A stretch of 64,000 nt of DNA from Streptomyces marianii (GCF_005795905.1 NZ_VAWE01000001.1:930001-994000), one strand, 5' to 3'. Shown: positions 54,781 through 63,524, numbered from the stretch's first letter. Translations and numbers: made by a program. Notes: generated by a model not told the origin, from the letters alone.

Positions 54781-55856
54781 CCCCCTTACTGGCCGACCCC
54801 GCCCCCGGGCTCCTGCGCGCCGCCCCGATCGAGCCGGCCGGGCACACCATGACCCACGCGAGGCTGCTGCGCTACCTGGAGATCAAGGTCCACCACCTCA
54901 TCCAGGACCAGAACTGGGACAGCATCCGCGTCATCGGCGGCTACGACCGCACGGCGGTGGCCTCCCGGTACGAGAAGACCGGGAAGTTGTTCAACATCGA
55001 GCGGCCCACCGCAGAGGTCCACGGCCGTGACCTCGTCGTCAAGGCGTTCCCCGGAGCCGACTATGTCCAGCACTACGCCCTGATCATCGCCACGTACCTG
55101 GCCATGACCGGCCGCCCGGCCGACACCGTCACCTATCAGCCGCCCGAGCAGGAGGAGTGCCGAACGGCGCTCAACTCGCTTGGCCTGGAGCTGGACGGCG
55201 ACCTGGTGATCGTCGGCTGGGGCCTTCAGTACCTCGCTCCCGAGAACGGAGTGTGGACCCGCGGGCCCGGCTACGCCTGGCAGCGCACCGAGGTCGCGGG
55301 CCGTCGCGTGGTTTACCTCGGGTTCCTCCACAGCATCTGGGGAGACGTGGCCGGACGGGTCGTCGCGCGCCTTGCCGAACTCGGCGCAGGCGATGTCGTC
55401 TACGTCGGCAAGGTCGGCTCACTGACCCCGGGCGTCGAACCGAACGCCTGGCTGGCGACCGGCAACACCAGCCTGGTGCGCGGGGCGATGGTGAGCTGGG
55501 ACGACTTCTTCGGCGGCTACGCCGCCGCCCACGACGGGGTGCGCAGCGGCCTGCACGTCTCCTCCCCGTCGATCCTGCTGGAGAACCGCGACTGGCTTCT
55601 CCAGCACACCGCCTCGTACGCCTTCGTCGACCCGGAGATCGGCCCCATGGGGGCGGCGGCGCGCCAGGCGGGGATCAGATTCGGTTACCTCCACGTCATT
55701 TCCAACAACCTCGCCACCCACTATCCCGCCGACCTGTCCAATGAGCGTCACAGCGACGTCCTGCGCCAGCGCGCCGTCCTGGTGGACCGCATCCGCACCA
55801 TCATCACCGGCCGCCTGACCGCCAGCCCGACCCACACCCTGGGAGAATCCAGATGA
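54777..55856 (+). CDS. Nucleoside phosphorylase-like protein
   Basis: This 359-residue protein overlaps the FolE fusion stop (ATGA). The region from residue about 195 has VVYVGKVGSLTPGVEPNAWL, ATGNTSLVRG and LHVSSPSILLENRDWLLQHT, followed by FVDPEIGPMGAAARQAGIRF. These resemble the G-K-x-G base/ribose region and the conserved E-M-E-like region of PNP/UDP phosphorylases. The N-terminal 120 residues are not recognised. A phosphorylase-type enzyme could split or form the N-glycosidic bond of a 7-deazaguanine nucleoside. It may be inactive as a phosphorylase; the assignment is by partial motif. Confidence 0.6.
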   Translation: MTPLLADPAPGLLRAAPIEPAGHTMTHARLLRYLEIKVHHLIQDQNWDSIRVIGGYDRTAVASRYEKTGKLFNIERPTAEVHGRDLVVKAFPGADYVQHYALIIATYLAMTGRPADTVTYQPPEQEECRTALNSLGLELDGDLVIVGWGLQYLAPENGVWTRGPGYAWQRTEVAGRRVVYLGFLHSIWGDVAGRVVARLAELGAGDVVYVGKVGSLTPGVEPNAWLATGNTSLVRGAMVSWDDFFGGYAAAHDGVRSGLHVSSPSILLENRDWLLQHTASYAFVDPEIGPMGAAARQAGIRFGYLHVISNNLATHYPADLSNERHSDVLRQRAVLVDRIRTIITGRLTASPTHTLGESR

Positions 55857-56545
55857 CGGCGAACGCGCCGACCACCACCGCAGCCGGGAAGTTGATCACC
55901 TTCGTCGGCGGTGACGGGGCCGGCAAGTCCACCCTCGCCGCCCGCCTGCACCAGGCCCTCAACGACGCCGGCCACACGGCAGTCCTCATCGGCAAGCACA
56001 GCACCGACGTCCCCCAGGACCCGGAGCTGTCCGCCTACCTCGACCGCCTCAACGAGCTGGTCTACCGGCGCGACGCCCGCGTCGCCCAGGCATGCGGCGA
56101 CCACTACTGGCTGCTGGCCCTGGCCTCCTGGTACACCCTGCAGGACCGGCTCGTCATCCAGCCGGCCCTCGCCGCGGGCACCCACGTGATCCTCGACAAC
56201 GCGCACCACAAGATCCTCGCCCGGTACGCGGTCAACCCCGAGGTCTCCCCCCGCCTGTGCGAGCAGGTCTTCGCGCATCTGACGAAGCCGGACCTGGTGT
56301 TTTTCCTGAACATCGGTGCCCGCGAGGCTCTCGTCCGCAAGGGCTCGTTCACTTCCCTGGAGGCCGGCCACGCCGGCGGCGGTGACGAGGACTTCATCCG
56401 CTACCAGGACGCCGTCCTGGACCAGATGCGCGAACAGGCGGAGCGCGGCACCTGGCTGACGATGGACGTCGCCCAGTTGGACCGCGACCAAGTCTTCAAG
56501 GCCGCCGCCGCTGCCCTGGCCGACCGTCTGCACCTGACCGTCTGA
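55853..56545 (+). CDS. Thymidylate kinase-like P-loop kinase
   Basis: This 230-residue P-loop protein has Walker A FVGGDGAGKST (residues 17-27), an SD/LASWYTLQD region and a C-terminal lid. The dTMP-kinase signature DR-x is partly altered (VILDNAHHKILARYAV in place of the usual DRY). It is likely a nucleoside or nucleotide kinase with a modified substrate site. The gene overlaps the phosphorylase-like gene by four bases, implying that the nucleoside product is phosphorylated in the pathway. Confidence 0.75.
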   Translation: MTANAPTTTAAGKLITFVGGDGAGKSTLAARLHQALNDAGHTAVLIGKHSTDVPQDPELSAYLDRLNELVYRRDARVAQACGDHYWLLALASWYTLQDRLVIQPALAAGTHVILDNAHHKILARYAVNPEVSPRLCEQVFAHLTKPDLVFFLNIGAREALVRKGSFTSLEAGHAGGGDEDFIRYQDAVLDQMREQAERGTWLTMDVAQLDRDQVFKAAAAALADRLHLTV

Positions 56546-56581
56546 CCCGGCCCTCCCTCCCCGATCGACAAGGAACGCACC

Positions 56582-57511
56582 ATGGACCAGGCCCTGCCCG
56601 CCAGCGGGACATACGTCTGCCACGGCATCACCTGGGCGAGCGGAGACCCCCGTCTTCTGCTCGCCCCCGTGACCGGCGGACCGCTTGTCTACGCCCCGGT
56701 CACGGGCAGGCGCCTGGGTTACCAGGTGAGCGGTACTGGCCGGTGGTGCACCGGCCGGTACCGGTTCGCCGACCGCGTCCGCGTCGAGGCAGTCGCCTGC
56801 CCTGACCGGGCCCCGGCCGAGTCCGGCGGCCAGTGCGCGGGCTGCGTTGGCCAGGACGACTTCCGCTTCGCCCACCGGTTCCACTCCGGCGGGCACGTTC
56901 CCGACGCCCTGGCGGCGTACATGGCCCAGCCGCACTGGCTGTACCTGGCGACGTTCGCCGACGGCACCACCAAGATCGGCACCGCGGCCGAACCCCGTAA
57001 GCGCTCCCGCCTCGAAGAACAGGGGGCCCTGATCGCCACCTACCTCGCCCGGAGTCCTGACGGCCGCGCCGTGCGGTTTCTGGAGGATGCCCTCACTCGC
57101 CGCCTCGGCCTGACGCAGACCGTGCGAGCCGCGGCCAAGCTGACGGCCCTGGCCGAGCTGCGCGACCTTGCCCCGGCCCGCGCCGCCCACCAGCAGCACC
57201 TCGACCGCGCCACCGAGGCCCTGAGCGGCCTGAACGTCCCGGCTACGCCGGAGCCGTGGACGCCGCCCGGCGAAGGCGACCTGCTGCGGACGCCGGAGAC
57301 CGGGCGCGCCTTGTACCCGCACGACCCACGCGCGGGTGAACACGGACTGACAGTGCTCTCCTGCCTCGGCTCACAGGTCCTCGCCACCCTCGACGGCGAC
57401 GGTGAACAACTGCCCTACCTGCTCGACCTCGGCACTCTCAAGGGCCGACGCATCGTCCTCGGCGCACAGTTCTCCTCACCGCCTGCCGCCGTACAGTCCG
57501 CGCTCTTCTGA
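56582..57511 (+). CDS. DUF2797 family protein
   Basis: This 309-residue protein has a Cys-rich segment (CTGRYRFADRV, then ACPDRAPAESGGQCAGCVG) resembling a zinc site. A following part, HWLYLATFADGTTKIGTAAE, then RKRSRLEEQGALIATYLARS, resembles a GIY-YIG-like core (LYL...TKIG...R). DUF2797 members are linked to RNA/DNA contexts, but no activity is known. In this operon it could handle a nucleic-acid or nucleotide substrate. The start is the ATG at 56582, 36 bases after the kinase stop with AAGGAACGCACC upstream. Confidence 0.75.
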   Translation: MDQALPASGTYVCHGITWASGDPRLLLAPVTGGPLVYAPVTGRRLGYQVSGTGRWCTGRYRFADRVRVEAVACPDRAPAESGGQCAGCVGQDDFRFAHRFHSGGHVPDALAAYMAQPHWLYLATFADGTTKIGTAAEPRKRSRLEEQGALIATYLARSPDGRAVRFLEDALTRRLGLTQTVRAAAKLTALAELRDLAPARAAHQQHLDRATEALSGLNVPATPEPWTPPGEGDLLRTPETGRALYPHDPRAGEHGLTVLSCLGSQVLATLDGDGEQLPYLLDLGTLKGRRIVLGAQFSSPPAAVQSALF

Positions 57512-57571
57512 CCCTGCCCGAACGTCCAGCCTGCACTGCCGGGCCGCCCTGAGAAGCGAGGCCACACAAAC

Positions 57572-58417
57572 ATGGCACCCCACGACGCCATCCTCGGCTG
57601 GGACGAGGACAGCAACGCCGAGGCGTACGGCGCTTTCACCCGCGCCCACCCCATGTACAACGCGACCAGCCGCGACCTCGCCCGCCGAGGCCATCTGGCC
57701 AACGCCAGCCTGGTAGTCGACCTGTGCGGCGGCGCCGGCGCGACCGCCCGCGCGATCCTCGACCTGATCCCGGCCCGCGCCCGGATCGTCTCCGTCGACA
57801 ACGCCGCCGCGATGCAGCGAGTCGGCCGCCGTACCCTGGCCGACGCCCGTCTGACCTGGATCACCTCCCCGGCCGAACGGCTCGCAGACCACCTCCACGC
57901 CAGCAGCGCCGATGCCGTGGTGTGCAACTCCGCGATATGGAAGACCGATACCGCCGCAGTGTTCGCGGCCGTCGCCCACATCCTGCGCCCAGGCGGGCAC
58001 TTCGTGTTCAACATCGGCGGTGGCTTCGCCGGCGTCCGGCACCCCGACGAGCTGTCCGCCCGCACCGGGCCTTCCCTGAACGCCCTCATCCGCCAAGTCG
58101 CCGCTAAGGCCCACGGCTACACCCCACCGCCTCGTGATGCGGACAGGCCGCCGAAGCTGCCGCTGGAGACAGTCACCGAGCACCTGACCGCGGCGGGACT
58201 GACGGTCGTCGGCACAGAGGTCACCGCCCAGCACAGCACCATGGCCGAGAAGAAGGCGTGGCTGTCCATCCCGGTCTTCGCGCGGCCCGAGGGCGACTTC
58301 ACCCACGCCCAGCGGATGCAGATCCTCGACACCGCCTACGCCATGACGACCCCCGATGCCCCGGCCGTAACGAGCTGGCTCGTCGTCGTCGCCCAACGGC
58401 CGGAGGCCGCTGCCTAA
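57572..58417 (+). CDS. SAM-dependent methyltransferase
   Basis: This 281-residue class I methyltransferase has motif I VVDLCGGAGATARAILDLIP, post-I VSVDNAAAMQRVGRRT, motif IV ADAVVCNSAIWKTD and motif VI ILRPGGHFVFNIGGGFAG. The C-terminal part is a cap domain. It would methylate a small-molecule intermediate. The gene ends in TAA at 58417, inside a sequence (TGCCTAAT) repeated on the far side of the IS110 element, so the insertion exactly follows the stop. Confidence 0.85.
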   Translation: MAPHDAILGWDEDSNAEAYGAFTRAHPMYNATSRDLARRGHLANASLVVDLCGGAGATARAILDLIPARARIVSVDNAAAMQRVGRRTLADARLTWITSPAERLADHLHASSADAVVCNSAIWKTDTAAVFAAVAHILRPGGHFVFNIGGGFAGVRHPDELSARTGPSLNALIRQVAAKAHGYTPPPRDADRPPKLPLETVTEHLTAAGLTVVGTEVTAQHSTMAEKKAWLSIPVFARPEGDFTHAQRMQILDTAYAMTTPDAPAVTSWLVVVAQRPEAAA

Positions 58418-58418
58418 T

Positions 58419-59705
58419 GCTGTTGTCAAGCCACGAGACGGAGAGGTGGCCGGGCCTCGTAGGGGCGTCGGTCGCGCAGGATGGCGTAGAGAACGTTGAT
58501 CTTGCGCCGGGCCAGGGCGATCAGGGCCTGATGGTGTCGTTTGCCTTCGGATCGTTTGCGGTCGTAGAAGGCACGCGAGGTGGGGTCGCGCTGGATGGAG
58601 CAGAACGCGGCCTGGTAGAAGACCCGTTTGAGGGCCTTGTCGCCTCCGGTCGCGCTGCGCGAGTAGCGGATTTTGCCGGACTGGGAGAGGACCGGGGACA
58701 GTCCGGAGGCGGCGGCCAGCGCGTCGCCGCTGGTGAAGCGGCGGATGTCGCCGACGGCCGCGAGGAATTCCGCGGTGAGGCCGGCCCCCATCCCCGGCAG
58801 GCTGCGGATGAGGGCCCCGTCAGGGTGGCTGGTCACCAGTTTTTCGATCTCGGCTTCCAGGGCCTTGACGCGGTGTTTGCCGGCCAGCAGCTCGTCGGCG
58901 AGTTCGCGGATGAGCTGGGCGGTGCGGCGTTCGCCGGGCAGGGCGGCATGCTGGGCGAGCGCGGCGGTGTGCGCCGCGTCGGCCAGTGGCTGTGCGGTGG
59001 TGGTCTTGACCCCGTGCCGGTGCAGGTAGCCGGCGATCCGTGCGGTGCCCGCGCGGCGGATCTCGGCCGGTGTGACGTAGTGGCCCAGCAGGATGAGCCC
59101 GGACTGGTTGGTCGGGTCGACGGCCCGTTCCAGGCCGGGGTGGATACCGGTGAGCAGGTCGCGCAGCCGTGCGGTGCGGGCGGTGGCCTCCTTGACCAGC
59201 GTGGTGCGGTGGCCGACCAGCAGCCGCAGTTCCACGGCGCTGTCGTCGGGCAGCTCGACGGTGCGCAGGTCGTCGCGGAGCATGACCTGTTCGGCGATGA
59301 CTTTGGCGTCACGGGGGTCGGACTTGTTCTCGCCGCCCCTCGTCGCGCGGCGGGCGCGGTTGACGGCCAGGCCGGGGACGTGGACGACGTGGAAGCCCGC
59401 GGCCAGGAGCATGGCGGTCAGCAGGGCGGCGATGCCGCCGAGGATGTCCAGGCCGACGGTGACGGGGCCGTGTTCGGCCTCGATGGTGTGCAGTTCGCCG
59501 ATGGACTTGTCGATGGCGTCGGGTGTGTTGTCGACCCGGTGGCTGAGGAGTTGGTGTCCGCGGTCGTCGGTGACCGCGAGCCAGTGGAATTCCTTGGCGA
59601 TGTCGAAGCCTGCGTTGGCGGTCATGGTCCCCTCCCGGTGCAGCGTGCGGCGCGACTCCTTCCGCCTGTCCTCGCCCTACTCAGCGATCGTTCGCAGTGC
59701 CTAAT
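58419..59705 (-). mobile_element. IS110-family element inserted in the operon
   Basis: TGCCTAAT occurs at 58411-58418 and again at 59698-59705, bracketing the IS110 transposase. Removing one copy and the interval would rejoin the operon so that the methyltransferase stop and the NUDIX gene are about 140 bases apart. The upstream noncoding end is only about 70 bases if this boundary is right, short for a bridge RNA. Confidence 0.6.
58426..59625 (-). CDS. IS110-family transposase
   Basis: This 399-residue protein has the RuvC-like DEDD N-terminal domain (AGFDIAKEFHWLAV with first Asp, TVGLDILGGIAALL, KSDPRDAKVIAEQ). The C-terminal Tnp2 domain has IRSLPGMGAGLTAEFLAAVG, SGLSPVLSQSGKIRYSRSAT and the serine of YSRSATG. 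The ATG at 59625 has GGGAGGGG upstream. The frame is intact. IS110 enzymes work with a bridge RNA encoded in a noncoding end of the element. Confidence 0.9.
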   Translation of the reverse strand: MTANAGFDIAKEFHWLAVTDDRGHQLLSHRVDNTPDAIDKSIGELHTIEAEHGPVTVGLDILGGIAALLTAMLLAAGFHVVHVPGLAVNRARRATRGGENKSDPRDAKVIAEQVMLRDDLRTVELPDDSAVELRLLVGHRTTLVKEATARTARLRDLLTGIHPGLERAVDPTNQSGLILLGHYVTPAEIRRAGTARIAGYLHRHGVKTTTAQPLADAAHTAALAQHAALPGERRTAQLIRELADELLAGKHRVKALEAEIEKLVTSHPDGALIRSLPGMGAGLTAEFLAAVGDIRRFTSGDALAAASGLSPVLSQSGKIRYSRSATGGDKALKRVFYQAAFCSIQRDPTSRAFYDRKRSEGKRHHQALIALARRKINVLYAILRDRRPYEARPPLRLVA

Positions 59706-59846
59706 CAGCAGTCCGGAAGAAGTGGCGGGGCAGGGGGACCAGCGGCCTGAGCCATCGAGGGCGGCCAGCATGAAAGCCATCCCTGCCCCACCCGCGCAGT
59801 CCCAGAGTCGCGAACTCTCGGGACGCACTCAAGAAGGTAGGGCCGC
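59706..59846. other. Spacer between the IS110 element and the NUDIX gene
   Basis: No gene is supported. The stretch contains the ribosome-binding site AAGAAGGTAGG for the gene at 59847 and may keep part of the original operon spacer. Confidence 0.4.
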
Positions 59847-60392
59847 ATGACCCCGGCAGTCCCGGCTCCCGGCGGCAGGGTCCGCCTCTGTGACCACGCA
59901 AGCGTCGGGGTACTGATCTCCTCCCCGAGCGGCCTCCTGATGTTCGAGCGGGCGACCCCTCCGGCCGGAATCGCCCCGGTCGCCGGCCACATCGATGAGC
60001 ATGGCGGCCCCGAACAGACCGCCCGCAACGAGGTCACCGAAGAGGTCGGTCTCACCATCACCCACCTGCACCTGCTGCTGGACCAGTGGCGGCCCAACCG
60101 CTGCCGCCGCACGCCCAGCGGTCCGGTCGGCCACCACTGGTGGATCTTCCAGGCCGAGGTCTCCGGGCCGCTGTGCCCCTCCCCCCGGGAGGTCCGCGCC
60201 CCTCGGTGGATCCACCCCGACCAGCTGCAGCAGCACGCGCTGCGGACCGCCGCGTACGCCAATGGGTGCCTGGACCGTAAGGAGTTCGAGCGCGAACCCG
60301 GCCTGGAGCCGGTGTGGTGCCGCTTCTTGCACGACCTTGAGCTCGTCACCCTGCCCGCGGCCGACCTCGATCGGATCGAGGCCGTCCTGTGA
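59847..60392 (+). CDS. NUDIX-fold hydrolase with altered Nudix box
   Basis: This 181-residue NUDIX protein has GHIDEHGGPEQTARNEVTEE-VGL in the Nudix-box position. The box Glu in position 7 is Gly and the Arg is Asn (NE in place of RE), though the EE pair remains. It probably acts on a nucleotide or pyrophosphate, or has changed activity. The C-terminal part is a short alpha-helical extension. It is the first gene after the IS110 element and is oriented with the operon. Confidence 0.75.
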   Translation: MTPAVPAPGGRVRLCDHASVGVLISSPSGLLMFERATPPAGIAPVAGHIDEHGGPEQTARNEVTEEVGLTITHLHLLLDQWRPNRCRRTPSGPVGHHWWIFQAEVSGPLCPSPREVRAPRWIHPDQLQQHALRTAAYANGCLDRKEFEREPGLEPVWCRFLHDLELVTLPAADLDRIEAVL

Positions 60393-60412
60393 ACGGCGAC
60401 CAAGGGTCTACC

Positions 60413-60952
60413 TCAGCGGGAGCCGACCGCCCGGTCGGCCGCGAGGCGGCGAGCGTGCGCACGGATCCGCTCACGGTCCTCGGGGAAGACGCTGTCCCAG
60501 TCGGCGTCCAGACGGAACCATGCCGCCGGCTGGTTCTGCTCCCCGGCGAGCGGTACGTCACGTCCGACGACCGCGGCATAGGACAGGCCCAACGTCGGAG
60601 ACCAGTCGGCCCGGTAGGAACGCACCGCCACGGCTGCGGGCTCGGGCAGCAGGTCGCTGCGCAGGCCGGTCTCCTCCAGCAGCTCTCGTACCGCCGCCGC
60701 ACGCGGCGCCTCGCCCGGCTCCACCTTGCCGCCGGGCGGCACCCATCCGCGCACGCGGTGCTTGACCAGCAGGACGTGCTCGAAAGCAGGGTCGGTGACC
60801 CACACCTCGGCCGCCAGCGGCTCCATCGGATGCCGACGGGCTTCCTCCAGCCAGGCCCGTGCACCGTCGAACTCCCATGCGGCGAGGCGGGCATCCGCAA
60901 CAGCCTCGTCCAAGATCACCTGACCGACTTCACCATGACTCACTCGTCCCAC
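60413..60952 (-). CDS. NUDIX hydrolase
   Basis: This 179-residue protein has a complete Nudix box, GGKVEPGEAPRAAAVRELLEE-TGL, and an N-terminal extension of about 45 residues before the box. It runs against the operon, between two plus-strand genes. The substrate is a nucleoside diphosphate derivative by family. Confidence 0.85.
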   Translation of the reverse strand: MGRVSHGEVGQVILDEAVADARLAAWEFDGARAWLEEARRHPMEPLAAEVWVTDPAFEHVLLVKHRVRGWVPPGGKVEPGEAPRAAAVRELLEETGLRSDLLPEPAAVAVRSYRADWSPTLGLSYAAVVGRDVPLAGEQNQPAAWFRLDADWDSVFPEDRERIRAHARRLAADRAVGSR

Positions 60953-61085
60953 CCTAGGCCGACGAACCGGCCGGACGTCGCAGCGACGAGCAGGCAGCCA
61001 TCCGGGGGTGTCCGGCCGACCCGGTGGCCCCTTCGGGCTGCAGAGCGATCACCCGTGGCGCCCGCTTCACACGAAGGAGTCCAGC

Positions 61086-62294
61086 GTGCACGATGAGCAG
61101 CCCTCGGAACGGGGAGCCTGGGTCGTCCTCGGCGGCGTCCACCTCCTCAACCGCACCGCGCCACGACGACCAGACGAGCCGATCGTGCTCGTACGGGTGC
61201 CGCCGCAGGAGGTGTGCCGGCCGGCCACCACCGTGATCGTCCGCTGGAACGCGCTGGGGCCCTGTCCGGCCGAAGCGCTGCACCTCGGCGGCACCCGGCT
61301 CGGGGCGGTCAGGATCGACGGCGGCGAACTGTTCCCCGACGCCATCGCCGGCCCCGCCCTGCGCGGCCTGGTCGGCACCGAGGCCGCCCCTGGCCTGGTG
61401 CCGCTGTGCTACCTGGCTGAACACCCCGGCGGCGGCTACCACGCGTACGCGCAGATTCGCTTCCACCCCGAGGACGCCTGTTTCGTCCGCACCACCCGAG
61501 AACCAGTCGGCCATGGCCCGGTCGAGGAACTGCGCTGGCTCGGGCCCGTGCTGGCGGCGCACGCCGAGTCGAGCACGGCGCTCAACAACCACCTGCGGTA
61601 CTTCCGCAAGCACTTTTCCGGGACCGAGCTGGAGTTCAAGTACACCCTCGACCCGGCACCGGACATCTGGTCCGCGTCCATGGAACTGCTCAAGGCACTG
61701 CGCGACGGCAAGCTGGAAGACTGCCGTCCGGAGTACCGGGAAGAGTTCCAGATCCACCACACCGAGAACTATCTGTTCGACGTCACCGGCCCTGAGCCTG
61801 AGATCGGCTACGCCTCCTTCATCCCCACCGTCACCGCCGGGCACGTGCTCAAGCGCAAGTGGTTCACCGAGGACGCCTTCGCCCGCCGCGAGGAACTCAC
61901 CCTTGGCCTCGACATCACCCCCGACTGCTTCGAGACGTTCCTGCGTGAAGACCTGAGCCTCCAGGTCCGGGCCATGCCGCCCTTCCAGCGCGTCCGCTAC
62001 GACATCCAGTGCGAGTCGATGCGCACCGGACACGTCTACGGCATCTTCCTCGACCGCTGCGCCCTCCTGGCGGCACCCGAAGTCGTGCTCTCCCAGTGCG
62101 AGCTGGAGTACCTCCGCTCGCGCAGCATCCTCGACCACGACCAGGACGAGGTCCTCCTCGAGATGAAGCGGATCGATCACTGGCTCTGCGAATACCTCGC
62201 CAGTCACGGCTGGGCGACCGAGCACACCTTCTACTCCAAGCGCAGCTTCCTTCGCGACGCCATCGCCCTCCGCCCGGACCTCGCCACGCCATGA
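61086..62294 (+). CDS. CYTH-like protein with ExExK motif and unknown N-terminal domain
   Basis: This 402-residue protein starts at a GTG at 61086 behind GAAGGAGT. The first 170 residues (GAWVVLGGVHLLNRTAP... and a HPEDACFVRTTREPVGHGPV segment) are not recognised. From residue about 178 the sequence TELEFKYTLDP has ExExK (Glu181, Glu183, Lys185), the metal-triphosphate signature of CYTH enzymes. VLKRKWFTED, RVRYDIQCESM and QCELEYLRSR (second E-x-E) agree with a triphosphate tunnel. Such proteins hydrolyse or cyclise triphosphates, so a nucleoside triphosphate or similar intermediate is a likely substrate. Confidence 0.65.
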   Translation: MHDEQPSERGAWVVLGGVHLLNRTAPRRPDEPIVLVRVPPQEVCRPATTVIVRWNALGPCPAEALHLGGTRLGAVRIDGGELFPDAIAGPALRGLVGTEAAPGLVPLCYLAEHPGGGYHAYAQIRFHPEDACFVRTTREPVGHGPVEELRWLGPVLAAHAESSTALNNHLRYFRKHFSGTELEFKYTLDPAPDIWSASMELLKALRDGKLEDCRPEYREEFQIHHTENYLFDVTGPEPEIGYASFIPTVTAGHVLKRKWFTEDAFARREELTLGLDITPDCFETFLREDLSLQVRAMPPFQRVRYDIQCESMRTGHVYGIFLDRCALLAAPEVVLSQCELEYLRSRSILDHDQDEVLLEMKRIDHWLCEYLASHGWATEHTFYSKRSFLRDAIALRPDLATP

Positions 62295-62508
62295 CCGACC
62301 AGGCGGCCCTCGGCAATCCCCCGCAGGAGGTATCGCAACCCATATGAGTGATCGAACACAGCATCACAGCCCGCCCCACCCGACCACAGAAGGAGAGGGC
62401 TCGGTATTCGAAATCAGGTTCTAGATTTCGCCCGCCTCCACCCGTTACGGCGACAGCAGACCCGCCGTTACCCGATCACCTGTCCGCATCCCGCCCCGAG
62501 GAGCCCCC
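62295..62508. other. Intergenic spacer with two short coupled frames
   Basis: An 18-codon frame (ATG at 62291) and a 26-codon frame (ATG at 62344, ending TAG near 62424) follow the CYTH gene in ATGA-type overlaps. Both are too short to support as genes. The stretch upstream of 62509 may carry a promoter. Confidence 0.35.
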
Positions 62509-62652
62509 ATGCATCCCGTACGCCGCCCTGCCCTCGTTCATCCTGCGTTCGAAAACACCACTGCCTCCTCGGACACCAGCCTTCACCTCGCCTCCGACCG
62601 CGCCGCCCTGCTCTCCGACGGAGCACGACCGGATACCAGGTACCTCGCATGA
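62509..62652 (+). CDS. 47-residue peptide, possible RiPP-like precursor
   Basis: The ATG at 62509 follows GAGGAG at ideal spacing. The 47-codon frame ends in a TGA at 62652 that overlaps the next ATG (ATGA at 62649). The peptide begins MHPVRRPALVHPAFENTTAS, then a Ser/Asp/Leu-rich middle, and ends ARPDTRYLA. G/C at third positions is about 70 percent. The ribosome-binding site and coupling argue for expression. It might be a precursor or a small regulator of the kinase that follows. I recognise no family. Confidence 0.45.
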   Translation: MHPVRRPALVHPAFENTTASSDTSLHLASDRAALLSDGARPDTRYLA

Positions 62653-63524
62653 CGGACTCCACTCGTCTTCCCTCCCCCCTCCACGCCTGGGCGGAGAGCG
62701 TGCTGGGCCCCCTGGACGATGTGCGGGTCTCCTCGCACGACCGCGACAACTCTCAGGTATGGAGGGTGACTGGACCCACCGGCTACCACTACGTGAAAGT
62801 GGCGCCCAAACCGATCCTGTATACGCGGGAGACCCGTGCCTACCGGGTGGCCGTTCCTCACCTCGGTCACGGCAATGCCCCGGTGCTGCGAGACAGTTCC
62901 GCGGAGCTGCTCGCCCTGATCCTGACCGCCGTGGACGGCGAGCCGTTGAAGGAAGAGGAGTCACCCGCGCGCCGCCGCACGGCCCACCGGCAAGCCGGCC
63001 AACTCCTGCGCCGCTTCCACGACGCGATGACCGGCCCCCTGGTCCAGCCGGAAGCCGGCGCAGTCGTCGAGAACACGGTGGCCGGCCTGGACAAGCACCT
63101 CGCCGAGGCCGGCGACCACCTGTCCACTACGGAAGCCGACCTGCTGCGGCGCCTGGTGAGCGCGCCGCCCGGCTGCGGACCGCTACCGGCCGGGTGGCGG
63201 CACGGGGACTTCTGGGAGCGCAACCTGCTCTGGAACGGCCAGCGCTGCGCATTGATCGACTTCGAACGCAGCGAACCGGGCCCCCGTGTCACCGACTTCG
63301 TCAAACTCGCCACCTCGCTGTGGCCGGACCATCCCGAACTGCGGACCGCCCTGTTCGAGGGGTACGGCCGGCCTCCGTCCGAGACAGAGGAATACGCGCT
63401 GACCGCGTTCGCAGCAGCTGACGCCGCCAACGCCCTCGCCTACGGCCCCCGGCACGGCGATCCGCTCGTGACCGCGCGCGGCCGGCGCACCGTCGAACGC
63501 CTGCTACAGGAGGGCCGCCTGTGA
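62649..63524 (+). CDS. Aminoglycoside phosphotransferase-fold kinase
   Basis: This 291-residue APH-type kinase has an N-lobe (HYVKVAPKPILYTRETRAYR), a catalytic loop WRHGDFWERNLLWNGQRC (HGD...N) and ALIDFERSEPGPRVTDFVKL (metal Asp). It resembles the kinase at 38095 in length and motifs but is not close in sequence. In a nucleoside-type pathway it could phosphorylate an intermediate or give self-protection. It overlaps the peptide gene before it and the NUDIX gene after it. Confidence 0.85.
   Translation: MTDSTRLPSPLHAWAESVLGPLDDVRVSSHDRDNSQVWRVTGPTGYHYVKVAPKPILYTRETRAYRVAVPHLGHGNAPVLRDSSAELLALILTAVDGEPLKEEESPARRRTAHRQAGQLLRRFHDAMTGPLVQPEAGAVVENTVAGLDKHLAEAGDHLSTTEADLLRRLVSAPPGCGPLPAGWRHGDFWERNLLWNGQRCALIDFERSEPGPRVTDFVKLATSLWPDHPELRTALFEGYGRPPSETEEYALTAFAAADAANALAYGPRHGDPLVTARGRRTVERLLQEGRL

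Noticed and set aside
57572..58417. Methyltransferase considered as the missing tgmC of the graspetide system
   Set aside because: It is 53 kb away and coupled to the deazaguanine operon. It has a general class I methyltransferase pattern only.
58258..59850. 530-codon plus-strand frame across the IS110 transposase
   Set aside because: The minus strand has a complete IS110 transposase. The plus frame is its complement.
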